From: Woeseia sp.
GTDB taxonomy: Bacteria; Pseudomonadota; Gammaproteobacteria; Steroidobacterales; Woeseiaceae
Assembly: GCA_018701055.1 (NCBI GenBank)
Contig: JABIUH010000354.1
Span: 1-15,132, forward strand
DNA length: 15,132 nucleotides
Direction: 5' to 3'
Shown here: positions 7,340 through 15,132 of the stretch, in pieces
Layout: every line of letters starts with the position of its first letter
How positions within the stretch are numbered: position 1 is the stretch's first letter
Notes under the pieces: generated by a model
What the model was told of the DNA's origin: nothing
The model's input: only the letters and a program-made list of their open reading frames with translations
Databases searched by the model: none
Position numbers and translations under genes: made by a program

Positions 7340-7369
7340 AATATATCGGGCCGTTTTTGGTCGGTCCAA
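7340..7369 (-). promoter_or_regulatory. Predicted queF promoter
   Basis: On the minus strand TTGGAC (7369-7364) and TATATT (7345-7340) are 18 bp apart. The -10 box is strong and the -35 weak. The leader to the ATG would be about 35 nt. The same AT-rich patch could provide TAATAT (7339-7344) as a -10 box for the divergent iadA operon, but a matching -35 is poor. Confidence 0.4.
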
Positions 7370-7373
7370 TCCT

Positions 7374-8549
7374 GTGTTAAAACTCCTTACAAATGCCCAT
7401 ATCTTCGTACCCGAAGACCTGGGTCTTCAGCATGTTCTGGTCGGTGGCGGCAGGATTCTTGGCATCAGCGACGACAAGGCTATGCTTGCGGCGGCGGGCG
7501 CGATCGAGATAGATCTTGGGGGCTGCCGGATTATTCCGGGATTCATTGACGGTCATGCGCATGTGACCGGCGGTGGCGGGGAAGCGGGTTTCAGCACTCG
7601 GGTACCCCCTGTTCCATTAGGTAGCTTCACGACGGCTGGCGTTACGAGTGTGGTTGGCGTGCTGGGAACGGACGACACTACACGAGACACCAGGGCCTTA
7701 TTGGCGCAAACGCGTGCCCTTAGGGAAGAGGGATTGGGTGCCTGGTGCCATACTGGCGGCTATCACGTGCCGCCCGTGACCTTCACCGGGAGCGTCCGCG
7801 ATGACATCGTTTTTCTTGATCCGGTGATTGGCGTCGGCGAGCTCGCCATTAGCGATCATCGTTCGAGTCAGCCAACATTGAACGAGCTTCTGCGTATTGC
7901 GAGCGATGCGCATGTCGCCGGTATGATTGCGGGCAAAGCAGGCATTCTTCATTTACACCTCGGGGACGGTGAGCGCGGTATGGATCTCATCCGCCGTGCG
8001 CTCGATGAAAGTGAACTGCCTGCACGTGTATTCAATCCGACGCACGTCAATCGGCGCAAAGGCTTATTCGATGAGGCCCTTGAACTTGCTCGCCGTGGCT
8101 GCACGATCGATATCACCGCGTTTCCAGTCGCTGAAGATGAGGATGCCTGGGCGGCTGATGTTGCGCTTGCCAAATACATTGACGCAGGGTTACCGGCCGA
8201 CAAAGTGACCGTCAGCTCAGATGGCGGGGGTTGCCTGCCAGTATTCAATGATCAAGGCGAGATGCTGCAAATGGATATTGGGCGTCCGTCCAGCCTTATA
8301 GAAACGCTACAGCAGCTTTTGAGCAATGGTCGTTCGCTCCAAAGCGTCTTGCCCGCATTTACGAGCAACGTCGCAGATCTTTTGCGTTTTGCTGATCGCG
8401 GACGTATTCGCAATGCAGCAGTTGCTGACCTAATCGTTCTTGATGCAGACGATAGAATTCGTAATGTAATGGTCGGAGGTAGTTGGCACGTGAGCGATGG
8501 CGAACAGAAAATATTCGGGCAGTTCGAATCAAGAAAGGGTGAATTATGA
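7374..8549 (+). CDS. iadA: Isoaspartyl dipeptidase (beta-aspartyl peptidase)
   Basis: A 391-residue binuclear-metal amidohydrolase that hydrolyses beta-aspartyl dipeptides; here the likely substrate is beta-Asp-Arg from cyanophycin. Visible metal and substrate residues, by comparison with E. coli IadA, are H61 and H63 (IDGHAHVTGGGGEAG), Y130 (GGYHVP), R163 (ISDHRSS), H195 (HLHLGDG), H224 and R227 (PTHVNR), and the catalytic D283 (SSDGGG). The bridging carboxylated lysine of the E. coli enzyme (GVKCAISDHRS) is replaced by E156 in GVGELAISDHRS, a substitution also seen in other amidohydrolase subtypes. It starts with GTG; a stop lies in frame shortly upstream, so no longer start exists. It is the first gene of the cyanophycin operon, and its stop overlaps the cphB start (ATGA). 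Confidence 0.92.
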   Translation: MLKLLTNAHIFVPEDLGLQHVLVGGGRILGISDDKAMLAAAGAIEIDLGGCRIIPGFIDGHAHVTGGGGEAGFSTRVPPVPLGSFTTAGVTSVVGVLGTDDTTRDTRALLAQTRALREEGLGAWCHTGGYHVPPVTFTGSVRDDIVFLDPVIGVGELAISDHRSSQPTLNELLRIASDAHVAGMIAGKAGILHLHLGDGERGMDLIRRALDESELPARVFNPTHVNRRKGLFDEALELARRGCTIDITAFPVAEDEDAWAADVALAKYIDAGLPADKVTVSSDGGGCLPVFNDQGEMLQMDIGRPSSLIETLQQLLSNGRSLQSVLPAFTSNVADLLRFADRGRIRNAAVADLIVLDADDRIRNVMVGGSWHVSDGEQKIFGQFESRKGEL

Positions 8550-9373
8550 GTCCGGCAGACGCTGTTAGTGACGCGAATCGCGGCTACATTATTCCAATTG
8601 GTGGCGCGGAAGAGAAGCTTAATAATCCGGAGATCCTGGATCGCTTTATCGACGTCTGTGGTGGGCGATCAGCGCGTGTTGCGATAATTCCAACCGCATC
8701 CGAACTGGAAGACACCGGTAGAAACTACGAAAAACTGTTTCGAAAAATTGGTGTGAAACATGCCAAAGTGTTGAACATTATCACGCGTGAAGATTGTCAG
8801 AATGCTCGGCATACTGCGTACATCGAACGATCAGATGGCGTCTTCATGACGGGTGGCAATCAGCTTAGATTATCGACGACGCTCGGTGGTACACCCGTGG
8901 CGCAGGCCATTCGACGCTGCAATGCGGCAGGAATGCACGTCGCTGGGACCTCTGCTGGTGCCGCCTTTATGCCAGAGCACATGATCGCCGGCGGCAGGGA
9001 AGGGAGTACGCCAAGCCCTGATATGGTAACGCTTGCACCGGGTCTTGGACTCACCAATAATTTCATCATTGACCAACATTTTCGGCAGCGAGATCGCCTC
9101 GGGCGATTGCTGACTGCGCTCGCTTACAATCCGTTTGCTCTCGGTATCGGTTTGGATGAGGACACAGCGGCGTTTATCCGGCCGGGAGATGATCTTGAAG
9201 TTGTCGGGAGCGGCGGAATCACGATAATAGATCCGACAGATCTCACGTATTCATCAATGGATCGTGCTCGACGTGGCGAAACGGTCAGTCTGGTAAACGT
9301 AAAGCTCCATATTTTGATCTCTGGCGGCCGATTTGAAATAAAATCAAGACAGGCAATTACAGAAAAGCCATAG
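8546..9373 (+). CDS. cphB: Cyanophycinase
   Basis: A serine exopeptidase of family S51 that releases beta-Asp-Arg dipeptides from cyanophycin. The 275-residue protein has the nucleophile S136 in the elbow VAGTSAGAAFM, plus H178 (IIDQHFRQRDR) and E205 (GIGLDEDTA). All three are offset by four from the triad S132, H174 and E201 that I recall for Synechocystis CphB. IIPIGGAEEK (15-24) and VFMTGGNQLRL (99-109) are also typical. There is no signal peptide, so it acts inside the cell, as expected for mobilising an internal store. AAGGGTGA lies just upstream of the ATG, which overlaps the iadA stop by 4 bp, suggesting translational coupling. The next gene, cphA, follows after 32 bp. Confidence 0.95.
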   Translation: MSPADAVSDANRGYIIPIGGAEEKLNNPEILDRFIDVCGGRSARVAIIPTASELEDTGRNYEKLFRKIGVKHAKVLNIITREDCQNARHTAYIERSDGVFMTGGNQLRLSTTLGGTPVAQAIRRCNAAGMHVAGTSAGAAFMPEHMIAGGREGSTPSPDMVTLAPGLGLTNNFIIDQHFRQRDRLGRLLTALAYNPFALGIGLDEDTAAFIRPGDDLEVVGSGGITIIDPTDLTYSSMDRARRGETVSLVNVKLHILISGGRFEIKSRQAITEKP

Positions 9374-9405
9374 CCGTAGAATAAAATTAAAAAAGAGGCG
9401 AGCGC

Positions 9406-12192
9406 ATGAAAATTCTCAGCACGAATGTCTATGTTGGCCCGAATGTCTACGCACATTTTCCGGTTATTCGTCACGTGCTCGATCTCGGCGTGCTGGAAGA
9501 ATGGCCGACCGGTCGCCTTGGCGACGCCTTCATTGCGCCATTGTTGGAATTTCTCCCCGGTTTGCACGAACACGGCTGTTCTTATAAAGAAACCGGTGGA
9601 TTTGTCAGGCGTCTGCGTGAAGATGAGGGCACATGGCTTGGGCATGTCATGGAACACATTGCGATCGAATTACAAAACGTGGCGGGGTCGCCCGTTACTT
9701 TTGGACGTACGCGATCAATTGATGGGGAGACTGGACACTACAACATGGTGTTTCAGTACCTTGACGCCGAAGTGGGCCGCGAAGCGGGGCGCTTGGCGCT
9801 GGATCTTATTCATAGCCTGTTGCCAGATGAAGTGCGCCCTGATGACGCACCGGCTGCAGATTGGGATTTTGTAGAAGAGCGAGATGGCTTTATCCGCTAT
9901 GCGCAGCGACGCGCTTTTGGCCCGAGCACGGCATCGCTGGTCAAAGCCGCAGAAGAGCGGGACATTCCGTGGATTCGCCTCAACCGGCAAAGTCTGGTTC
10001 AGTTTGGTCACGGTCGTTATCAGCAGCGTATTCAGGCGACGACAACTGGCCGGACGAGCAATATTGGCGTCGAGCTTGCGTCAGACAAAGAAGAGACCAA
10101 CAGCATTTTGCGCGACCTTGGCTTGCCAGTGCCAAAACAGCGCATGATCCGCAATTCTCGGGATGCTAAGCGAGCCGCAGAACGCATCGGTTTCCCTGTC
10201 GTGTTGAAACCGCTGGCGGGCAATCATGGCCGTGGCGTTTCGATCAATCTTAAAACGCCAGAAGAAGTGGAAGTTGCTTTTGAGAAGGCGCGTGAGCACG
10301 GTCGAAATGTGATTGTTGAGAGCTTCATTGAAGGATTCGATCACCGTTTATTAGTAATCAATGGCAAATTAGTTGCAGCGGCGAAACGTATGCCGGGTCA
10401 TGTTGTGGGTGACGGCAAAAGCACCATCGCCGAATTGGTTGATGTGGTTAATTCGGATCCGCGCCGCGGTGTTGGGCATGAGAAAGTGCTGACGCGGCTG
10501 GAGTTTGATGATCAGGCAGAACGCCTGTTGAAAAAACTGGGCTACTCGGCAGATACCGTTGCAGAGAAAGATGAAGTCGTATTTCTAAGGTCGACCGCGA
10601 ACTTGTCGACCGGTGGCACCGCGATTGATGTGACTGATGTGATACATCCAGACAATCGTGAGATGGCAGAACGTTCGATCAAAGCCATTGGGCTTGATAT
10701 TGGTGGTGTTGATTTTCTGACGCAGGATATTACCGAGTCGTATCGCGAGACGGGTGGTGGAATCTGTGAAGTAAATGCAGGGCCGGGATTTCGCATGCAC
10801 GTTGCACCGAGTGAAGGCACTCCGAGAGATGTTGCAGGGCCGGTCATCGATATGTTGTTCCCGCCGGAGACGCCACGCCGCATACCGATTGCTGCCATTA
10901 CCGGCACTAATGGGAAAACAACGACGTCCAGAATGCTGGCGCATATTCTCAAAATGTCGGGCAAGACTGTCGGACTCACGTCGACCGACGGCGTGTACAT
11001 CGATGGCCAATTGAGCGTTCCTGGCGATATGACGGGACCTGTATCTGCGAAGATGATTTTGCGCGATCCCTCAGTTGACGCAGCCGTATTGGAAACCGCA
11101 CGTGGCGGTCTGTTGCGTGGCGGCATGGGTTATCAAAATTGTAACGTCGCCGCGTGTCTTAACGTCTCGTCCGATCATTTGGGTTTACACGGCATCAATA
11201 CGCTGGAGCAGTTGGCGGAAATTAAACGTGTGCCAATCGAAGTGGCGACTGACGCGGCGGTCCTGAATGCTGACGATGTGCTCTGTTTACAAATGGCGGA
11301 CTACACGGATGCAGCGACGCTTTGTTACGTGACGATGAATCCAGGACATCCGCTCGTGAAAAAACACATTCGCGCTGGCGGCATGGCGTTTGTCCTCGAA
11401 GAGGGCATGAACGGACACATGATTACGATCTACGACAACGAAGGGAATACCCAACTTCTGTGGACGCACTTGATCCCGGCGACCATCGAGGGGCGTGCCA
11501 TGCACAACGTGCAGAACGCCATGTTTGCCGCGGCGCTCGCCTACAACATGAAAATCGGGCTTGAAGACATTCGACATGGGTTACGCACGTTCGACTCGAC
11601 CTTTTTCCAGGTGCCGGGCCGGATGAATATTTATGACGAGCATCCGTTCAAAGTCATTCTTGACTACGCGCACAACCCTGCGGCCGTGAGCGCCATGTGC
11701 AATCTGGTGGATCGTTTCGAGCCGGAAGGACAACGTATTGTCGTGTTGGCTGCGCCAGGCGACAGACGCGACGAAGATATTCGGGATATTGCCGAGGTAG
11801 CTGCCGGGCATTTCGATCATTACATTTGTCGTTGCGATGACAACCGTCGTGGGCGCGGTAAAGATGAAGTCGCCGTAATGTTGAAAAACAAATTGCTGGA
11901 GTGCGGCGTATCTTCTGACAGAATTGACGTCATTCCGGATGAGCAGGAAGCCATCAGTAAATCATTGGAGATGGCAGCGAGTGGCGATTTGATTCTCATT
12001 TTGGCTGACAGCATCAAACGAAGTTGGAAGCAGATTATCTATTTTAATTCTGAAGCCAAAGGAGAAGACAACGCGATGCGCAACACGGTCGTACTCGATC
12101 TTCCCAAGGGCGAAGGTTTTACGTTTGATAGTGATGTAGAGATCATCAGTGATGAGCGGGGCGTTAGAATTGCTCGGGAAGAAGGCGACTAG
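9406..12192 (+). CDS. cphA: Cyanophycin synthetase (CphA1 type)
   Basis: Polymerises L-Asp and L-Arg with ATP into multi-L-arginyl-poly-L-aspartate. The 928 residues show the three expected parts. The N-domain (about 1-160) contains GHVMEHIAIELQNVAG. An ATP-grasp domain (about 220-480) adds Asp to the backbone; it has KPLAGNHGRGV (268-278) and EVNAGPGF (455-462). A Mur-ligase domain (about 490-900) adds Arg to the side chain; its P-loop is GTNGKTT (500-506), with LETARGGLLRGG, NVSSDHLGLHG, AEIKRVP (probable carbamylated Lys) and DYAHNP (753-758). The length is normal to slightly long for the family. GAGG sits about 8 nt before the ATG. It lies downstream of both degradative genes, so synthesis and breakdown would be co-transcribed. 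Confidence 0.97.
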   Translation: MKILSTNVYVGPNVYAHFPVIRHVLDLGVLEEWPTGRLGDAFIAPLLEFLPGLHEHGCSYKETGGFVRRLREDEGTWLGHVMEHIAIELQNVAGSPVTFGRTRSIDGETGHYNMVFQYLDAEVGREAGRLALDLIHSLLPDEVRPDDAPAADWDFVEERDGFIRYAQRRAFGPSTASLVKAAEERDIPWIRLNRQSLVQFGHGRYQQRIQATTTGRTSNIGVELASDKEETNSILRDLGLPVPKQRMIRNSRDAKRAAERIGFPVVLKPLAGNHGRGVSINLKTPEEVEVAFEKAREHGRNVIVESFIEGFDHRLLVINGKLVAAAKRMPGHVVGDGKSTIAELVDVVNSDPRRGVGHEKVLTRLEFDDQAERLLKKLGYSADTVAEKDEVVFLRSTANLSTGGTAIDVTDVIHPDNREMAERSIKAIGLDIGGVDFLTQDITESYRETGGGICEVNAGPGFRMHVAPSEGTPRDVAGPVIDMLFPPETPRRIPIAAITGTNGKTTTSRMLAHILKMSGKTVGLTSTDGVYIDGQLSVPGDMTGPVSAKMILRDPSVDAAVLETARGGLLRGGMGYQNCNVAACLNVSSDHLGLHGINTLEQLAEIKRVPIEVATDAAVLNADDVLCLQMADYTDAATLCYVTMNPGHPLVKKHIRAGGMAFVLEEGMNGHMITIYDNEGNTQLLWTHLIPATIEGRAMHNVQNAMFAAALAYNMKIGLEDIRHGLRTFDSTFFQVPGRMNIYDEHPFKVILDYAHNPAAVSAMCNLVDRFEPEGQRIVVLAAPGDRRDEDIRDIAEVAAGHFDHYICRCDDNRRGRGKDEVAVMLKNKLLECGVSSDRIDVIPDEQEAISKSLEMAASGDLILILADSIKRSWKQIIYFNSEAKGEDNAMRNTVVLDLPKGEGFTFDSDVEIISDERGVRIAREEGD

Positions 12193-12212
12193 GCGCGCGC
12201 TCGGATCGTAAA

Positions 12213-13892
12213 GTGAAGTTTCTCGACGCAAGACGCTTGACCGGCCCTAACGTACTCTGGAATAAGTCAGGTGCGGTCTTCGATATTGCGTGCACGACTG
12301 AAGAAGCGGATCAGTTGCTACCGTTTTGCGAGACGCAAATCCGGCGCATGCTAAACGCAGTCGGCTGGAGCGATGAGACCATCTGCCATCTCCGGCTTTC
12401 CGGGGGAGTGAGCGTTGCATTTTCAGCTCCCATCGATGCTCTATACGCAGCCTCTGCGATAAACGAATGGGTTTGGTCTTGTTGTGAAGCGGAATTCGGC
12501 GACGGTGAGCGCTGTGATTTTGAAGCAAAGGCGCAGGAGTTTCGCGACGCTATCGCCACGGAAATCAATCCAACATTATTAGCGCTCAACGTTGCAGCTT
12601 TCGAACATGGTGTTGGATTTTTGTGGGACGACGACGAGGTATCTGTTGGCCACGGGAGCAACAGCGAGATTTGGCCGTTTCGAGAATTGCCCGACGCTCA
12701 AACGCTTGATTGGTCAAAGTATCGAGATGTGCCGGTTGGCATCGTTACCGGAACTAATGGTAAGACCACCACAGTGCGTATTGCGAAGCACCTCCTGCAA
12801 TCTGTAGGAAGAACGGTCGGATTGAGTTGTACCGACTGGGTGTCGGTGAATGATGAGATCATCGATCGCGATGACTGGTCCGGCCCCGGCGGGGCGAGGA
12901 TGGCTTTGCGTCAGGATAAAGTTGACGTAGCAATACTGGAAACTGCACGAGGCGGGCTATTGCGCCGCGGCCTCGGCGTTGAACAAGCAGACGTTGCTTT
13001 GATCACCAATATTGCGGAAGACCATCTGGGCGACTTTGGCTCGCAGAACGTCACCGAATTGTTAGAGATTAAGTGGGTGATCAGTCACGCTGTTGCCGAG
13101 TCGGGAATCCTGATCCTGAATGCCGATGACGAATTGCTGGTTCGAAAGTCCGCCGAGTATTCCGGACGTATTGTCTGGTTTAGTTTGTCCAACGATAATC
13201 CAATTGTTGCCGAGCACGTCGCTGCGGGTGGCGTTGCTTTTGTGTATTCGCAAGGCGATCTATTGCGGGTTGCTGGGGTGGATACACAGACCATTTGTAG
13301 CGCGAAAGACATTCCAATTACGTTGGAAGCTGCTGCCGAACACAATATTGCCAATGCCCTGGGCGCAGCAGCTTTGTCTGAACAACTTGGGTTATCTCTC
13401 GCGTCGATTGCAAACGGTCTTAAGACGATGACACAAGCGTCAAATCCCGGTCGCAGCAACGTGTTTGAGATTGACGGATTTAAAGTACTGTTGGACTTCG
13501 CCCACAATCCTGAAGCCATGCAAGCATTGTTTAATATGGCCAAAGCCCTTCCGGCCAAACGTCGCGTTCTTTGTTTTGGTCAGGCGGGTGATCGTACAGA
13601 CCAACAAATTCGCGAGCTTGCACGTAGTGCATGGTCTATTGGACTGGAAATGGCGATTATTTCAGAACTGGGTAGCTATGCCCGCGGTCGGGGGCCTGGC
13701 GAAGTCGTCGGCATCATTCGTGACGAATTGCTCGCCGCCGGTGCGCGTGAGGATCAAATTCAGCACCACCAGGAAGAGCATGAGTCTTTTGCTGCCGCAC
13801 TGGACTGGGCCGATTCAGGAGACCTGGTCGTTATTCTTGACCTCGGTCGGGTTTCCGATATTCAGGAAACACTTACATCGCGTACACAGTAA
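12213..13892 (+). CDS. Mur-ligase-only paralogue of cyanophycin synthetase, function unknown
   Basis: A 559-residue protein whose residues 174-550 align well with the Mur-ligase half of CphA next door: IVTGTNGKTTTVRI (P-loop 180-186), ILETARGGLLRRGLG (241-255), NIAEDHLGDFG (266-276), LLEIKWV (K287, probable carbamylated Lys) and LLDFAHNPEAM (426-436). All catalytic motifs look intact. There is no ATP-grasp domain. The first 170 residues begin like CphA (MKFLDARRLTGPNV against MKILSTNVYVGPNV) but then diverge, with GGVSVAFSAPIDALYAASAI as the most distinctive segment. It has a GTG start 20 bp after the cphA stop, weak ribosome-binding site, and presumably translational dependence on cphA. It could attach Arg or another amino acid to aspartyl side chains, make primer, or pair with CphA. 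It is not cyanobacterial CphA2, which retains ATP-grasp. Family placement is firm; the reaction is unknown. Confidence 0.85.
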   Translation: MKFLDARRLTGPNVLWNKSGAVFDIACTTEEADQLLPFCETQIRRMLNAVGWSDETICHLRLSGGVSVAFSAPIDALYAASAINEWVWSCCEAEFGDGERCDFEAKAQEFRDAIATEINPTLLALNVAAFEHGVGFLWDDDEVSVGHGSNSEIWPFRELPDAQTLDWSKYRDVPVGIVTGTNGKTTTVRIAKHLLQSVGRTVGLSCTDWVSVNDEIIDRDDWSGPGGARMALRQDKVDVAILETARGGLLRRGLGVEQADVALITNIAEDHLGDFGSQNVTELLEIKWVISHAVAESGILILNADDELLVRKSAEYSGRIVWFSLSNDNPIVAEHVAAGGVAFVYSQGDLLRVAGVDTQTICSAKDIPITLEAAAEHNIANALGAAALSEQLGLSLASIANGLKTMTQASNPGRSNVFEIDGFKVLLDFAHNPEAMQALFNMAKALPAKRRVLCFGQAGDRTDQQIRELARSAWSIGLEMAIISELGSYARGRGPGEVVGIIRDELLAAGAREDQIQHHQEEHESFAAALDWADSGDLVVILDLGRVSDIQETLTSRTQ

Positions 13893-13933
13893 GAAGCGGC
13901 CCCAACGAGGCCACGTCAAAACTACCTATTCGG

Positions 13934-14010
13934 CATTGCGAGCGCAGCGAAGCAATCCATAGAATGTTGATTTAACTGGATTGCTTCGTCGGCGACGCCT
14001 CCTCGCAATG
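13934..14010. repeat. Dispersed intergenic palindromic repeat, copy 2
   Basis: CATTGCGAG (13934-13942) and CTCGCAATG (14002-14010) are perfect 9-bp arms. The inner arms are AGCGAAGCAATCCA and TGGATTGCTTCGTCGGCG. It matches the copy at 2499-2581 in reverse orientation. It fills the gap between the cyanophycin operon and the convergent TPR gene and could serve as a transcript-end hairpin for both. Confidence 0.8.
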
Positions 14011-14065
14011 AGGATATTGCTCCTTTCATTCAGCCTCCAATGGGACGGCCTCTCGTAATCTTCGG

Positions 14066-15132
14066 CTAAAATCGTGACGCGGTCAGAGTGACATCTGATT
14101 GTGCCCAAATCAGGTCAAAGCGTGCCTGAATTTCAGACGCATCTTTACCCTGCGCTTCCATCGCTTGAACCAAGCCGAACAGCGACCAGCCGTTGCGGGG
14201 GAAATTCGTGAGATCCTCGCGATACACCACTTCCGCTCCTGCTGGATCGCCTGCCGCTAACATCGCCTTGCCCAGGCTGTGTCGCGTTGGGTAGTACCAG
14301 AATGGTGGCTCTGTGTATGGCAGTTCGTCTTGTGTGTCGACGGCGATCTTGTAATAGCCGATAGCCTCATCATGCCGTCCTTCAGCCGTTGCGATTTCGC
14401 CCTGAATTAACGCATCGGCAATAGTTAGTAATAGCGTTGCTGGATAGTAGATTGAATCAAGAAACACGACGTCTGTTTCGTCACGCAGCGGGGTAAAGCT
14501 CGCGTACTCCGCTCTGGCGGCATCAACGTCGCCTTTCTGTGCAAAGGCTGTCGCACGAACGTAGTGCCAAACCGCATTCGAATACTCCAGATTTTCAGGC
14601 GGTTGTGCCTCCGCTAACACTTCGTCCCACAGGCCAAACTGGGTCAGTGCGAGTAGCGGAATCGTGTTGAAAAATTCTACACCAGGAAACTGATCGATCA
14701 TTTCGATGCGTACGTTCGCGGCAACTTTACGAGCAGCCTCGATAGCGACGGCACTGCGACCCTCCATGCTCGACGACGCCCATAGGAAATGAATGTTGTG
14801 CGGGTAGTAAGCGGCGGGATAAAAACCCTGCGCGTTACAGGCAGCGATATAGGCCTCGTCAACCGACGCAGCCATTACATTTACTTTGGATGCGTCTGCG
14901 TAACGACCGACCCGCCAGTAAATATGTGAGGGCATATGAACGAGATGACCCGCACCCGGTACGAGACTCACCAGTGTATCGGCGTGCGGCTCGGCACGTT
15001 CCGGTTGGGATGAAGCTTCGACTGCGTGAATGTACAAATGTATCGCTAATGGATGCTCGGGCGAACGTGCCAGCACCGTTTCAAGGGCATCCAACACCTC
15101 TACCGTCAGCGGTCTCGGGTTCTCGGGATCGA
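14066..15132 (-). CDS. TPR-repeat protein of unknown function (N-terminus beyond window edge)
   Basis: The reverse strand is open from the window edge to TAG at 14068-14066, 354 residues with no start codon needed inside. A GTG at 15097 is internal: the family-like sequence DPENPRPLTVEV precedes it. Helical repeat segments include HPLAIHLYIHAVEASSQPERAE, GAGHLVHMPSHIYWRVGRYA, AAYYPHNIHFLWASSSMEGR and DEAIGYYKIAVDTQ. The several conserved His residues (LYIHAVEAS, HLVHMPSHIY, PHNIHFLW) recur in a broad proteobacterial TPR family without an agreed function, where they might bind metal. It is convergent with the cyanophycin operon, with the palindromic repeat between them. The DNA beyond the edge would show whether a signal peptide is present. 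Confidence 0.75.
   Translation of the reverse strand, partial: DPENPRPLTVEVLDALETVLARSPEHPLAIHLYIHAVEASSQPERAEPHADTLVSLVPGAGHLVHMPSHIYWRVGRYADASKVNVMAASVDEAYIAACNAQGFYPAAYYPHNIHFLWASSSMEGRSAVAIEAARKVAANVRIEMIDQFPGVEFFNTIPLLALTQFGLWDEVLAEAQPPENLEYSNAVWHYVRATAFAQKGDVDAARAEYASFTPLRDETDVVFLDSIYYPATLLLTIADALIQGEIATAEGRHDEAIGYYKIAVDTQDELPYTEPPFWYYPTRHSLGKAMLAAGDPAGAEVVYREDLTNFPRNGWSLFGLVQAMEAQGKDASEIQARFDLIWAQSDVTLTASRF

Noticed and set aside
12213..13892. Cyanobacterial-type CphA2 assignment for the second synthetase-like gene.
   Set aside because: CphA2 keeps the ATP-grasp half; this protein keeps only the Mur-ligase half.

Overview
The window looks like chromosomal DNA of a mid-GC Gammaproteobacterium, possibly marine or sediment-dwelling. 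That is inferred from protein family types only: a large QueF of the E. coli kind, FlgO/TPR membrane proteins, and intergenic palindromes beginning CATTGCGAG. A precise taxon cannot be read from the sequence. No tRNA, rRNA, CRISPR array, phage gene or transposase was found.

Left part (1-4900). A partial TetR-family repressor gene on the minus strand starts at 504. It has a well-formed promoter overlaid by two inverted-repeat operators. Divergent from it is a GTP cyclohydrolase II-type gene (659-1483). Then comes an eroded zone. It holds a small membrane-anchored protein gene that has lost its start codon, gained an in-frame TGA and carries a frameshift (1931-2391). Next to it is a dispersed palindromic repeat (2499-2581). 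The zone ends with a FlgO-like/TPR membrane protein gene (2786-4530) whose membrane part and body lie in different frames, joined exactly at a T-TTT-TTG heptamer.

Middle part (4896-7299, minus strand). A PLP enzyme of the D-cysteine desulfhydrase / ACC deaminase family is followed upstream by a long hairpin repeat. A roughly 420-bp stretch without a recognisable gene contains a 16-bp copy of the TetR operator core. Then comes queF (queuosine biosynthesis).

Right part (7374-13892, plus strand). This is the most coherent module: isoaspartyl dipeptidase (iadA), cyanophycinase (cphB), cyanophycin synthetase (cphA) and a Mur-ligase-only CphA paralogue, tightly packed with a 4-bp overlap and gaps of 32 and 20 bp. 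Together the first three can make the nitrogen-storage polymer cyanophycin (poly-Asp with Arg side chains), cut it to beta-Asp-Arg, and split the dipeptide to Asp and Arg. The fourth gene keeps a complete-looking Mur ligase core but has no ATP-grasp half. Its role is unclear, and it is the best candidate here for an undescribed component. A second copy of the dispersed palindrome follows the operon. A convergent, partial TPR-type protein gene runs off the right edge.
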